Assembly (NCBI RefSeq): GCF_015767245.1
Contig: NZ_JADOTV010000002.1
Span: forward strand, 124,001-188,000
DNA from: Aureivirga sp. CE67
GTDB taxonomy: Bacteria > Bacteroidota > Bacteroidia > Flavobacteriales > Flavobacteriaceae
Direction of reading: 5' to 3'
Length of the DNA: 64,000 nucleotides
Below, piece by piece: positions 19,991 to 27,968 of this stretch (the first letter of the stretch is position 1; each line of letters opens with the position of its first letter). Under the pieces are notes generated by a model, which saw nothing but the letters and a program-made list of their open reading frames with translations, was not told where the DNA came from and did no database searches. A program made the position numbers and the translations under genes.

Positions 19991-20026
19991 AAAGAGAGTA
20001 ACCAAACTCTTTTAGTTACTCTCTTT
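19991..20026 (+). other. Strong hairpin without a T-tract between the giant gene and porP/sprF-like gene
   Basis: AAAGAGAGTAAC and GTTACTCTCTTT form a perfect 12-bp stem with a 12-nt loop, 14 bp after the giant gene's stop. CATATCAT follows instead of T-rich sequence. It could protect the upstream mRNA 3' end, be a processing site, or be a leaky terminator that lowers expression of the downstream pair. Confidence 0.6.
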
Positions 20027-20053
20027 CATATCATAACCATATAAATTGATTTT

Positions 20054-20968
20054 ATGAAAAAAATTAAAAAATTACTGTTAGGGATTTTAGTCTGTCTGCC
20101 TTTGACAATTTTTGCGCAGCAAGATCCTCAGTATACACAATATTACTATAACATGAATATAGTAAACCCTGCATATGCCGGCTCAACAGGAGACTTTAAC
20201 GTCGGTATTTTAGGAAGAACACAATGGGTAGGCATGGAAGGTGCTCCAAGAACTGCTACAGTAGTGGTACAATCACCTGTAGGAGATAGAGTTGGTTTAG
20301 GATTTTCAGGTTTATATGATCAATTCGGTCCTGTAAAAGAAACAAATCTATACGGAGATTTCTCATATACGCTTTTTCTTTCAGATGATTTAAAATTAGC
20401 TTTAGGATTAAAAGCAGGAGTTACATTCCAAGATATAGGTTTACTTTCTTTGACAACTTTGGATCAAAACGATCCTTTATTCAATGAAAATGTTAGTAAA
20501 GCTTATCCAAACTTAGGAGTTGGTACTTTTTTACATAAAGAAAATTGGTACATAGGTTTATCAATACCAAATTTATTGGAGAATAAGCATTATGAAAAAT
20601 CAGATGGGATTATTTCAAAAGCTTCAGAACAATCGAACTATTTTCTTACGGGAGGATATGTATTTGATATTTCAAGAAGTTTGAAATTTAAACCTTCTAC
20701 TTTAATCAAAGGTTCTGCGGGATCTCCACTTACATGGAATTTAGCAGCAAACGTATTATTAGAAGATAAAGTAGAGTTTGGAGTTTCATATCGCTGGGAT
20801 GATACATTAACTGCTTTAGCAGGGATAAATTTATCTCCAGGATTCAAAGTAGGATATGCATATGATTATACATTGAATAATCTTGGGAATTTTAACTCAG
20901 GTTCACATGAGCTTATTATGTTATTTAATTTCAGTAGAACAAATATTGACAGTCCGAGATTTTTCTAA
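20054..20968 (+). CDS. PorP/SprF-family type IX secretion-associated outer-membrane protein
   Basis: 304 residues with a signal peptide (about 1-21, ending IFAQ) followed by the family's opening QQDPQYTQYYYNMNIVNPAYAGS and WVGMEGAPRTATVVV. The rest alternates short strands typical of a beta-barrel. In Flavobacterium, SprF is needed to secrete the adhesin SprB, and paralogues sit next to large type B substrates. Position right after such a substrate suggests this one is dedicated to the giant protein (inference from context). The ATG at 20054 directly precedes the signal peptide. It is probably co-transcribed with both neighbours. Confidence 0.92.
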   Translation: MKKIKKLLLGILVCLPLTIFAQQDPQYTQYYYNMNIVNPAYAGSTGDFNVGILGRTQWVGMEGAPRTATVVVQSPVGDRVGLGFSGLYDQFGPVKETNLYGDFSYTLFLSDDLKLALGLKAGVTFQDIGLLSLTTLDQNDPLFNENVSKAYPNLGVGTFLHKENWYIGLSIPNLLENKHYEKSDGIISKASEQSNYFLTGGYVFDISRSLKFKPSTLIKGSAGSPLTWNLAANVLLEDKVEFGVSYRWDDTLTALAGINLSPGFKVGYAYDYTLNNLGNFNSGSHELIMLFNFSRTNIDSPRFF

Positions 20969-20987
20969 AATTTTAAATTAGTTTTTT

Positions 20988-22583
20988 ATGAAGAAAATTA
21001 TATTCATTTTATCATTGTTTCTGGCCTGTAGTTTAAGTGCGCAAGAAACAGGAAGATACAAAATCAAAGTTTTAGAAATTAATTCCAAGAATTCGGACTT
21101 TGGTGTTGCCTTCGTGAAAGGTAATAAAGTTGTATTTTCTAGTGCCAGAAAAGGTAGATCCATAAGGAATAGAAAATGGAGTAAGAATAAACAACCTTAC
21201 TTAAAATTATATTCTGGAGAATGGATGCCAAATGCTCAAGAAATTGCTAGTTTGAAAGAACTACCAAAAAAGATTAATACAAAATTTCATGTGGCTTCTG
21301 CAACAATAAGTCCAGATGGAGAACATTTATATTTTACTAGTAATAATTATATCAAAGAGAAGTTTAAACTATCAAAAGACAAAAAAAATAAACTTCAGAT
21401 ATATAAAGTAAAAATAAAAGGTGAAGGAGATTTTGGAGAACCAGAATCTTTAGAAATCAATCATCCAGATTATTCTGTAGCACATCCGATGGTGAGCTTA
21501 GATGGAACAAAATTATTCTTTTGTTCTGATATGCCAGGTTCAATGGGAGGAACAGATATATATGTTGCAGAAATCTTAGAAGATGGAAGTGTTGGAGAGC
21601 CAATTAATTTAGGCCCAAATGTAAATTCGATTTACAATGAAATGTTTCCTTTTATGGGAGGAGATAACGTTCTTTATTTCTCATCTGATAGAAAAGAAAG
21701 CCTTGGTGGTTTAGATGTTTTTGGGGTAAGAGTTTATCCTAATGGAAAATGTAGCATGCCTAAAAGGCTTAGTTCACCAATTAATTCTATAGCAGATGAT
21801 TTTGCATTTGTAATTAATGCAGATGAAGATATGGGATTTGTTTCTTCTAATAGAAAAGGTGGAGTAGGGTCTGATGATATCTATTTCTTTGAAGAAGAAG
21901 AACCAATTGCGTTTATCTGTACTCAAAAGATAAGAGGTATTGTAAAACAAGAAAATGGGCCATTATTACCAGGTTCTTTAGTAGATGTGAAAAGTCCGAT
22001 GCCACCAAGACCAGGAGAAGACATGCCTAGAAATATGAGTATTTTGACAGGGGGTGATGGTGGATTTATCGTAGATGTAGATTGTGATGCTGTATATGAA
22101 ATTCAAGCGTCAAGAGATTATCATTCACCACATCGTAAGAAAATAAACACAACTTATGAAGTAGATAAAATTCATGTTGTACAGTTTATTTTAAAGCCAG
22201 ATGAGTTTATGATAAAAGATGGTGTGAAATTTATTAATACAAATAAAATTTATTTTGACTTTAATAAATCAAACATTCGTCCTGATGCAGCAATGGAGCT
22301 AGATAAAGTAGTTGCAATCATGCAAAAATACCCTTCTATCATGATTGATGTACGTTCTTACACGGATTCAAGAGGAAGTGAAAGTTATAACTTAGAACTT
22401 TCAGACGAAAGAATGGTTTCAACAATCAAGTATCTTGTAGATCATGGAATACCGATGAATAGATTAACAGGGCAAGGTTATGGAGACAGATTCCCTATTA
22501 ATAAATGTAAAAAAGGTGTGAAGTGTACAGATGAAGAACAAGAGATGAATAGAAGAACTGAATTTGTAGTTATTAAAGAGTGA
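20988..22583 (+). CDS. PD40 beta-propeller / OmpA-family peptidoglycan-anchoring protein
   Basis: 531 residues: signal peptide (about 1-19, ending SLSAQ); PD40/WD40-like repeats (ATISPDGEHLYFTS, SLDGTKLFFCSD, NVLYFSSDR, MGFVSSNRKGGVGSDDIYFF); a carboxypeptidase-regulatory-like stretch; and a C-terminal OmpA domain (IYFDFNKSNIRPDA, then YTDSRGSESYNLELSDER, then GYGDRFPINKC). It is predicted to sit in the periplasm or outer membrane and bind peptidoglycan. Starting 19 bp after the porP/sprF-like gene, it is the third member of the surface-protein operon. Relatives form part of the surface complex that holds or moves large T9SS adhesins. A terminator follows. Confidence 0.9.
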   Translation: MKKIIFILSLFLACSLSAQETGRYKIKVLEINSKNSDFGVAFVKGNKVVFSSARKGRSIRNRKWSKNKQPYLKLYSGEWMPNAQEIASLKELPKKINTKFHVASATISPDGEHLYFTSNNYIKEKFKLSKDKKNKLQIYKVKIKGEGDFGEPESLEINHPDYSVAHPMVSLDGTKLFFCSDMPGSMGGTDIYVAEILEDGSVGEPINLGPNVNSIYNEMFPFMGGDNVLYFSSDRKESLGGLDVFGVRVYPNGKCSMPKRLSSPINSIADDFAFVINADEDMGFVSSNRKGGVGSDDIYFFEEEEPIAFICTQKIRGIVKQENGPLLPGSLVDVKSPMPPRPGEDMPRNMSILTGGDGGFIVDVDCDAVYEIQASRDYHSPHRKKINTTYEVDKIHVVQFILKPDEFMIKDGVKFINTNKIYFDFNKSNIRPDAAMELDKVVAIMQKYPSIMIDVRSYTDSRGSESYNLELSDERMVSTIKYLVDHGIPMNRLTGQGYGDRFPINKCKKGVKCTDEEQEMNRRTEFVVIKE

Positions 22584-22613
22584 TAATTAGTTTATTGGTT
22601 TTATTTAATGAAA

Positions 22614-22640
22614 GAGGCTATGCAGATTGCATAGCCTCTC
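22614..22640. terminator. Terminator between the OmpA-family gene and asnS
   Basis: AGAGGCTATGC and GCATAGCCTCT form a perfect 11-bp stem around AGATT between convergent genes; T-rich sequence follows on the plus strand. Confidence 0.85.
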
Positions 22641-22663
22641 TTATTTATTGTTGAATTTATTTT

Positions 22664-24097
22664 TTAAAATTCTGCGTTTTGTGGAGTTCTTGGGAAAGGA
22701 ATTACATCTCTAATGTTACCCATTCCTGTTACGAACTGAACTAATCTTTCAAAACCTAAACCGAATCCACTGTGAACTGCAGTTCCGAATTTACGAGTAT
22801 CTAAGTACCACCATAATTCTTCTTCTTCAACTCCAATTTCTTCCATTTTTTGTTTTAATACATCTAAACGCTCTTCTCTCTGAGAACCTCCAACGATTTC
22901 ACCAATTCCTGGGAATAAAATATCCATTGCACGAACTGTTTTTCCATCATCGTTTAATCTCATATAGAAAGCTTTGATATCTGCAGGATAATCAAATAAG
23001 ATTACTGGACACTTAAAGTGCTTCTCAACTAAGAAACGCTCATGCTCACTTTGTAAGTCAGCTCCCCATCCTTCGATTGGGAATTGGAATTTCTTTTTCT
23101 TATTTGGTTTAGAATTTCTAAGAATCTCAATAGCTTCTGTATAACTAACTCTTTTGAAGTTGTTGTCTACAACAAAACGTAACTTTTCAATTAAAGTCAT
23201 TTCACTTCTCTGAGCAGCTGGTTTTCCTTTTTCTTCTTGAATTAATCTTTGCTCTAAGAATTCTAAATCATCCTTACAGTTTTCTAAAGTATAAGAAATT
23301 ACACTTTTGATGAAATCTTCTCCAAGATCCATGTTTGCATCAAGATCGTTGAATGCAACCTCTGGTTCAATCATCCAGAATTCTGATAAGTGACGAGTTG
23401 TATTTGAGTTTTCAGCTCTAAAAGTTGGCCCAAAAGTATAAACTTTTCCAAGTGCCATTGCATATGTTTCAGCTTCTAACTGTCCAGAAACTGTAAGATT
23501 TGATTCTTTTCCGAAGAAATCTTCTTTATAATCTACATTACCTTCCTCTGTTAAAGGTGGATTTTTAGCATCTAAAGTTGTAACTCTAAATGTTTCTCCA
23601 GCTCCTTCTGCATCTGATCCCGTAATAATTGGAGAATGGAAATAGTAAAATCCGTTTTCTGTGAAATATTTGTGAACAGCAAAAGAAAGAGCAGAACGTA
23701 AACGCATAATAGCTCCGAAAGTATTCGTTCTAATACGTAAATGCGCATTTTCTCTCAAAAATTCAAGAGAATGTTTCTTTGGCTGAATTGGATATTCATC
23801 AGGGTTTGAATCTCCTAAAATTTCCAAATTTGTTACTTGAACTTCAACAGTCTGTCCTTTTCCTTGGCTTTCTACTAAAGTACCAGTGATAGAAATAGCA
23901 GCACCTGTAGTGATTCTTTTCAATAAGTCAGGATTCGTATTCTCAAAATCAACAACACATTGTATATTCTTAATTGTTGAACCATCATTTACAGCAACGA
24001 AACGGTTGCTTCTAAATGTTCGTACCCATCCTTTTAAATGTACTTCTTGTAAAATTTTGTCTGAATTCAATAATTCAGCAACACTGCTTTTTTTCAT
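22664..24097 (-). CDS. asnS: Asparaginyl-tRNA synthetase
   Basis: A 477-residue class IIb synthetase charging tRNA-Asn. An N-terminal OB-fold binds the anticodon ([20 protein letters not shown]). The catalytic core shows motif 2 ([21 protein letters not shown] region) and motif 3 ([16 protein letters not shown], then [10 protein letters not shown]) near the C-terminus. Length matches bacterial AsnRS. The second Glu of the WMIEPE segment favours Asn over Asp specificity by family comparison. It has its own exact TATATTTG promoter element 19 bp before the start codon. Confidence 0.96.
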   Translation of the reverse strand: MKKSSVAELLNSDKILQEVHLKGWVRTFRSNRFVAVNDGSTIKNIQCVVDFENTNPDLLKRITTGAAISITGTLVESQGKGQTVEVQVTNLEILGDSNPDEYPIQPKKHSLEFLRENAHLRIRTNTFGAIMRLRSALSFAVHKYFTENGFYYFHSPIITGSDAEGAGETFRVTTLDAKNPPLTEEGNVDYKEDFFGKESNLTVSGQLEAETYAMALGKVYTFGPTFRAENSNTTRHLSEFWMIEPEVAFNDLDANMDLGEDFIKSVISYTLENCKDDLEFLEQRLIQEEKGKPAAQRSEMTLIEKLRFVVDNNFKRVSYTEAIEILRNSKPNKKKKFQFPIEGWGADLQSEHERFLVEKHFKCPVILFDYPADIKAFYMRLNDDGKTVRAMDILFPGIGEIVGGSQREERLDVLKQKMEEIGVEEEELWWYLDTRKFGTAVHSGFGLGFERLVQFVTGMGNIRDVIPFPRTPQNAEF

Positions 24098-24115
24098 CTT
24101 TTATCTTTTGAATCG

Positions 24116-24123
24116 CAAATATA
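24116..24123 (-). promoter_or_regulatory. -7 promoter element (TATATTTG) of asnS
   Basis: Exact TAnnTTTG on the minus strand, 19 bp from the asnS ATG, implying a leader of roughly a dozen nucleotides. Confidence 0.65.
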
Positions 24124-24364
24124 CTTTTTTAGGATTAAAAAATCAATCTACTTATAAGACTTATAATGAGCCTTTTTAGCTTTTCTAAATCCAAAGTGCA
24201 AAAGTAAAATTTTAATTTGAAAACAAATAAATTTGAATTGTAATTCGTTTAATTTTAATAATTTATAGTTTTAAAGTCCTGTTAAAAAGAAATGTGATAT
24301 CAAAATTGTAATAAAAAAATAGATAAATTTAAAGAGGATTCACAAAAAGTAAGATTTTGATATT

Positions 24365-24775
24365 ATGTCTGAAACGAACAAACAGGTTATAAAAAGATTT
24401 ATAAATGAAGTTTTAAATCCGAATCGACCAGAGCTTGCAGAAGAAGTTTTTAATGTTGATGCAACTAGTCGTGGAACAACTTCAGGACTTTTTGGAGATA
24501 ATAAATTAAAAGATTTAAAAACTTTTGCAGGTTTATATCACAATGCTTTTAGTGATTTTCATGTGGAAATAAAGGAAATATTTTCAGAAAGAGATAAAGT
24601 TTTTCTTGCTATAGAAATATCAGGAACTCATGATGGTGAAGATTTTTTAGGAATAAAAGCAAAAGGAAAAAAGATTTCTTGGACTTCGTTTAATGTCTAT
24701 TATTTAAAAAATCATAAGATATCAAAGCATTGGGGAGTTTCTAATTTGGACACAAGAATTGAAATGTTGAAATAA
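24365..24775 (+). CDS. SnoaL-like/ester-cyclase fold protein (NTF2 superfamily)
   Basis: A 136-residue small cone-shaped fold protein. It opens with the helical NKQVIKRFINEVLN typical of SnoaL-like proteins, then shows FAGLYHNAFSDFHVEIKEIF, a strand pair FLAIEISGTHDGEDFLG and KKISWTSFNVYYL, and a closing NHKISKHWGVSNL. The pattern fits the SnoaL polyketide-cyclase-like group annotated as ester cyclase. Substrate and function are unknown; many members are not enzymes of polyketide pathways. Single gene between asnS (divergent) and the ferredoxin gene (convergent, shared terminator). Confidence 0.8.
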   Translation: MSETNKQVIKRFINEVLNPNRPELAEEVFNVDATSRGTTSGLFGDNKLKDLKTFAGLYHNAFSDFHVEIKEIFSERDKVFLAIEISGTHDGEDFLGIKAKGKKISWTSFNVYYLKNHKISKHWGVSNLDTRIEMLK

Positions 24776-24796
24776 AATTTTGAATAAAAACATAAA

Positions 24797-24830
24797 AAAA
24801 GGATTTACAACATAAACTGTAAATCCTTTT
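24797..24830. terminator. Bidirectional terminator between SnoaL-like and ferredoxin genes
   Basis: AAAAGGATTTACA and TGTAAATCCTTTT form a 13-bp stem around ACATAAAC, flanked by A and T tracts. Confidence 0.92.
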
Positions 24831-24853
24831 CTATTTTATTTTTAAAAAAAAAC

Positions 24854-25084
24854 TTAGATCTGTTTCACATCAATGATATTCACAGGGCAAGCTTCTTTTG
24901 CATTTTCAGCATCATTATAAATAGTATCATCAGGAGATTTAATTGTAAAAAAACCTTTTTTCTCCTTAGAATGAAGCAATACAGATTTTCCGTCTTTTTT
25001 AGACATCTGAAACTGTAATGGAGCCAATTCCACACAATAATTACAACCAATGCATTTATTTCTTTGTAAAGTGATAATTACCAT
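24854..25084 (-). CDS. Small 4Fe-4S ferredoxin
   Basis: A 76-residue soluble electron carrier with one [4Fe-4S] cluster: C11-x2-C14-x2-C17 (CIGCNYC) and C66 in the CP motif (KEACPVN). It resembles single-cluster ferredoxins of the Fer4_13/Fer4_15 kind. Its ATG overlaps the stop of the upstream TrhP-like gene (TAATG), so the two are translationally coupled. That suggests it supplies electrons to, or helps maintain, the iron-sulfur enzyme next to it (inference). A shared terminator lies just beyond. Confidence 0.9.
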   Translation of the reverse strand: MVIITLQRNKCIGCNYCVELAPLQFQMSKKDGKSVLLHSKEKKGFFTIKSPDDTIYNDAENAKEACPVNIIDVKQI

Positions 25085-26325
25085 TACGCTTCTACAATTT
25101 TATAAAGTTTATCTGAAGGACGAATTCTGAAATCCATTTTCATCGTGAAAGATTGTCCTTTTGTAGCAACATCTCCTTCTTTATCCTCCACATACATACT
25201 TTCTACTTTCATTTCTTGCGCTCCAGTAGTTGGCCCAGTAATTAAGATTGTATCCCCAACTTTTACATCATAAGCTTCAATCTTAAACTCTCCAATATTT
25301 GCCTTCGGGAAATAGTGAACACCTTTTCCTAAATAAACTTTCTTTTGCGTTGCATGCGATCCAGAACCTTTACTCCATTCTCCAAGTTTTTGTCCTAAAT
25401 AATATCCACTCCAGAAACCTCTGTTGTAAACTTTCTTCAACTCTTCCATCCAAGCTTCTACTTTTTCTTGGCTGTAAGTTCCATCGTAAATACTATCAAT
25501 TGCCTCACGGTAACATTTAATTACTTTAGCAACATATTCTGGAGCTCTTCCTCTTCCTTCGATTTTTAAAACTTTAATTCCAGAATCCACAATCTGATCT
25601 AAGAAATCCATCGTACATAAATCTTTTGGAGACATGATGTATTCATTGTCTAATTCCATTTCAGTACCAGTTTCCTGATCGATTACTGTATATTTTTTAC
25701 GACAATTTTGCTTACAAGCTCCTCTGTTTGCTGATGAATTATGAGAATGTAAACTCATATAACATTTTCCAGAAACAGCCATACATAAAGCTCCATGTCC
25801 GAAAATCTCAACTTCTAATAAATTTCCTGAAGGTCCTTTGATTTCTTCTTTTGCAATTTGCTCCGTGATTTTCTTTACCTGACGTAAACTTAACTCACGA
25901 CTCATTACCACAGTATCTGCAAACATTGCGTAGAATTTTACTGTCTCAATGTTTGTAATATTAATTTGCGTAGAAATATGTACTTCCATTCCTTCTGCTC
26001 TTGCCATCGCAATTACTGCTTGATCCATTGCAATTACAGCTGTAATATCCGCTTCTTTCGCTCTTTTGATTAATGTTTTTACAATAGATAAATCGTGATC
26101 GTAAATAATCGTGTTTAATGTCAAATACGTACGAACTCCTTTTTCTTTACATCTTTGCGAAATTTCTGGTAAATCATCTAATGTAAAGTTAATTGAAGCT
26201 CTTGCTCTCATATTTAATTGTTCTACACCAAAATAAATAGAGTCTGCACCATTATCTAAAGCCGCCTGTAAAGATTCAAAATTTCCCGCAGGAGCCATTA
26301 ATTCTATTTTCCCAGATTGTGTCAT
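25084..26325 (-). CDS. trhP: U32-family tRNA 5-hydroxyuridine synthesis protein, TrhP (YegQ)-like
   Basis: A 413-residue U32 'peptidase' family protein. The N-terminal TIM-barrel opening (IELMAPAGNFESLQAALDNG, then DSIYFGVEQLNMRA) and the four-cysteine cluster C181-x6-C188-x15-C204-x3-C208 (GALCMAVSGKC, then GACKQNCR) follow the pattern of E. coli TrhP. TrhP makes 5-hydroxyuridine at tRNA wobble position 34, with prephenate and an Fe-S cluster. The C-terminal ~80 residues form a small beta-barrel (VGDTILITGPTTGAQEM). It is shorter than E. coli YegQ (about 450) and closer to the Bacillus long U32 protein. The alternative is another U32 activity such as RlhA-like rRNA hydroxylation, but RlhA is much longer. 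Coupled to a ferredoxin and next to trhO. Confidence 0.82.
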   Translation of the reverse strand: MTQSGKIELMAPAGNFESLQAALDNGADSIYFGVEQLNMRARASINFTLDDLPEISQRCKEKGVRTYLTLNTIIYDHDLSIVKTLIKRAKEADITAVIAMDQAVIAMARAEGMEVHISTQINITNIETVKFYAMFADTVVMSRELSLRQVKKITEQIAKEEIKGPSGNLLEVEIFGHGALCMAVSGKCYMSLHSHNSSANRGACKQNCRKKYTVIDQETGTEMELDNEYIMSPKDLCTMDFLDQIVDSGIKVLKIEGRGRAPEYVAKVIKCYREAIDSIYDGTYSQEKVEAWMEELKKVYNRGFWSGYYLGQKLGEWSKGSGSHATQKKVYLGKGVHYFPKANIGEFKIEAYDVKVGDTILITGPTTGAQEMKVESMYVEDKEGDVATKGQSFTMKMDFRIRPSDKLYKIVEA

Positions 26326-26417
26326 GTTTTCCTAAACTTTTATCCGTTGTGGATTTTATTTTTAATTAAACTTTGAAAAAAAGCTTAAATGTTATTTTTG
26401 ATTTGTATTGTTTGAGA

Positions 26418-26452
26418 GAAGTGTATTTCTTTTTTAATTAAAAATACACTTC
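26418..26452. terminator. Hairpin between trhO and trhP, possible terminator
   Basis: GAAGTGTATTT and AAATACACTTC form a perfect 11-bp stem with a 13-nt loop. The T-tract follows on the plus strand, although both flanking genes are on the minus strand, so its polarity is the reverse of what trhO would need. Confidence 0.55.
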
Positions 26453-26472
26453 AATTTTTTTAAAAAGAGAAA

Positions 26473-27504
26473 TTACTTTTTGAATTTCAATGCTTCTGAG
26501 CGTCCTTTTTTAAAGATTTTGTTGCTGTTACTCTTTCCTCTTCGAAGTTCTTTTTGTTTTTCTAAAGGAAGTTGAACGATTTCTTGACATTCTGAAGAAC
26601 AACAATTATCCATTTTTTCAGCACAAGAAGGACATTGAATGAAAAGTAAATGACAAGCATCATTTGCACAGTTTGTGTGAACATCAAAAGGTTCTCCACA
26701 CTGATGACAAGATGCAATCACATCTTCTGAAACTTTTTCAGCTCTTCTTTCATCAAAAACAAAATTCTTTCCGATGAATTTATTCTCTAAGTCCTCCGTT
26801 TTAATCTGACGAACATATTCGATAATTCCACCTTCTAACTGAAATACATTTTTAAAACCTTTATGTTTGAAATAGGCACTCGCTTTCTCACAACGAATTC
26901 CACCAGTACAATACATCACAAGATTTTTGTCTTCTTTGTGTTCTTTTAAATCATCTTCGATAATTGGTAAAGATTCACGGAAAGTGTCCACATCTGGAGT
27001 AATTGCACCATCGAAATGACCAATTTCACTTTCGTAGTGATTTCTCATATCCACTAAAACCGTGTTTTCGTCATCTAAAAGTTGGTTAAATTCTTTTGCA
27101 GAAACATGTGTTCCGATAGAAGTAACATCAAAGGATTCATCATCCAATCCGTCCGCAACAATTTTATCACGAACTTTGATCGTCAGTTTTAAAAACGATT
27201 TGTTGTTTTGTTCAATAGCAACATTCAAGCGAATGTCGTTTAAGAAAGAGATGCTGTAAAGTTGATCTCTTAATTTTTCAAAATTTTCGGCTGGAACAGA
27301 AATCTGAGCATTGATTCCTTCATAAGAAACATAAGTTCTTCCAAGAACATCAAGCTTTTCCCATGCTACAAATAATTCATTTCTGAAAATCGCTGGATTT
27401 TCAATTTTATGATATTGGTAGAATGAAATCGTGATACGATCTTTTCCAGCTTTATCTATTAATAAAGCGCGTTCGTCTGCGCTTAACTTATTGTACAGTT
27501 GCAT
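26473..27504 (-). CDS. trhO: Oxygen-dependent tRNA uridine(34) hydroxylase, rhodanese-like
   Basis: A 343-residue protein of the TrhO (YceA) family, which hydroxylates wobble U34 of tRNA using O2. Domains: an N-terminal ferredoxin-like/acylphosphatase-like domain (YVSYEGINAQISVP, about 58-71); a rhodanese domain with active loop CTGGIRC at 199-205; and a C-terminal Cys-rich segment (CHQCGEPF, CANDAC, CPSCAEKM, CCSSEC) likely to bind zinc. Length and order match the family. The start at 27504 is preceded by a TACTTTTG promoter element 34 bp upstream. It lies immediately upstream of the TrhP-like gene in the same direction, separated by 147 bp with a hairpin. Confidence 0.94.
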   Translation of the reverse strand: MQLYNKLSADERALLIDKAGKDRITISFYQYHKIENPAIFRNELFVAWEKLDVLGRTYVSYEGINAQISVPAENFEKLRDQLYSISFLNDIRLNVAIEQNNKSFLKLTIKVRDKIVADGLDDESFDVTSIGTHVSAKEFNQLLDDENTVLVDMRNHYESEIGHFDGAITPDVDTFRESLPIIEDDLKEHKEDKNLVMYCTGGIRCEKASAYFKHKGFKNVFQLEGGIIEYVRQIKTEDLENKFIGKNFVFDERRAEKVSEDVIASCHQCGEPFDVHTNCANDACHLLFIQCPSCAEKMDNCCSSECQEIVQLPLEKQKELRRGKSNSNKIFKKGRSEALKFKK

Positions 27505-27538
27505 GCTATACTTTTTTAGTTAAACATCAAAATTTTTG

Positions 27539-27546
27539 CAAAAGTA
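27539..27546 (-). promoter_or_regulatory. -7 promoter element (TACTTTTG) of trhO
   Basis: Exact TAnnTTTG on the minus strand. The expected -33 region (about 27563-27570) falls inside the left edge of the palindromic element at 27560-27723. Confidence 0.6.
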
Positions 27547-27559
27547 CGATTTTAAAATT

Positions 27560-27723
27560 GAACTCGTTTAAACTTTTTTGCCAAAACTAGGAGTTTCATC
27601 TGATGTTTATTGATGGTGAAGGGAAAAATTTTCAGCATAGCCTTAGCTATGGTTAAAATTTTTCACAAGTCAGTAATGAACATGCTTGAAACGAATTTTG
27701 AGTCAAAAAGTTTAAATGAGTTC
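27560..27723. repeat. 164-bp imperfect palindromic element with a perfect core hairpin
   Basis: The outer arms GAACTCGTTTAAAC and GTTTAAATGAGTTC-like sequence are inverted, with further diverged inverted blocks inside. The centre (27624-27663) has perfect arms AAAAATTTT / AAAATTTTT and CATAGC / GCTATG around CTTA. No gene lies within it. I recognise it as resembling non-autonomous palindromic repeats scattered in flavobacterial intergenic DNA; only one copy is in this window. Confidence 0.75.
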
Positions 27724-27945
27724 ATCGATTAAAAACCTCGAAAATAATTTTATAAAAACTTTGACGATTCTAAATCTACTGATTATGAAAACTTTAATCT
27801 ATGAATTGATTATGATTGTGTTAAAAAAAATAATAGCTCCAAAAGTTATCTCTAAACAACTGATTGAATGCTCTTACAACAAGTTAATATTAATTCAGTG
27901 TTATTTAATATTTAAACTTTCCTAAAAAGAAAGGTGTGAATTTTA

Positions 27946-27953
27946 TACCTTTG
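27946..27953 (+). promoter_or_regulatory. -7 promoter element (TACCTTTG) of the MMPL exporter gene
   Basis: Exact TAnnTTTG, 15 bp before the ATG at 27969. It falls inside the longer frame starting at a GTG (27936), which rules that start out. Confidence 0.7.
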
Positions 27954-27968
27954 CGAAAATTTTTTAAA

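Noticed and set aside
27716-27925. Open frame of 69 codons upstream of the MMPL gene
   Set aside because: It begins inside the palindromic element, is composed of AT-driven residues (I, L, K, N) and matches nothing I recognise.
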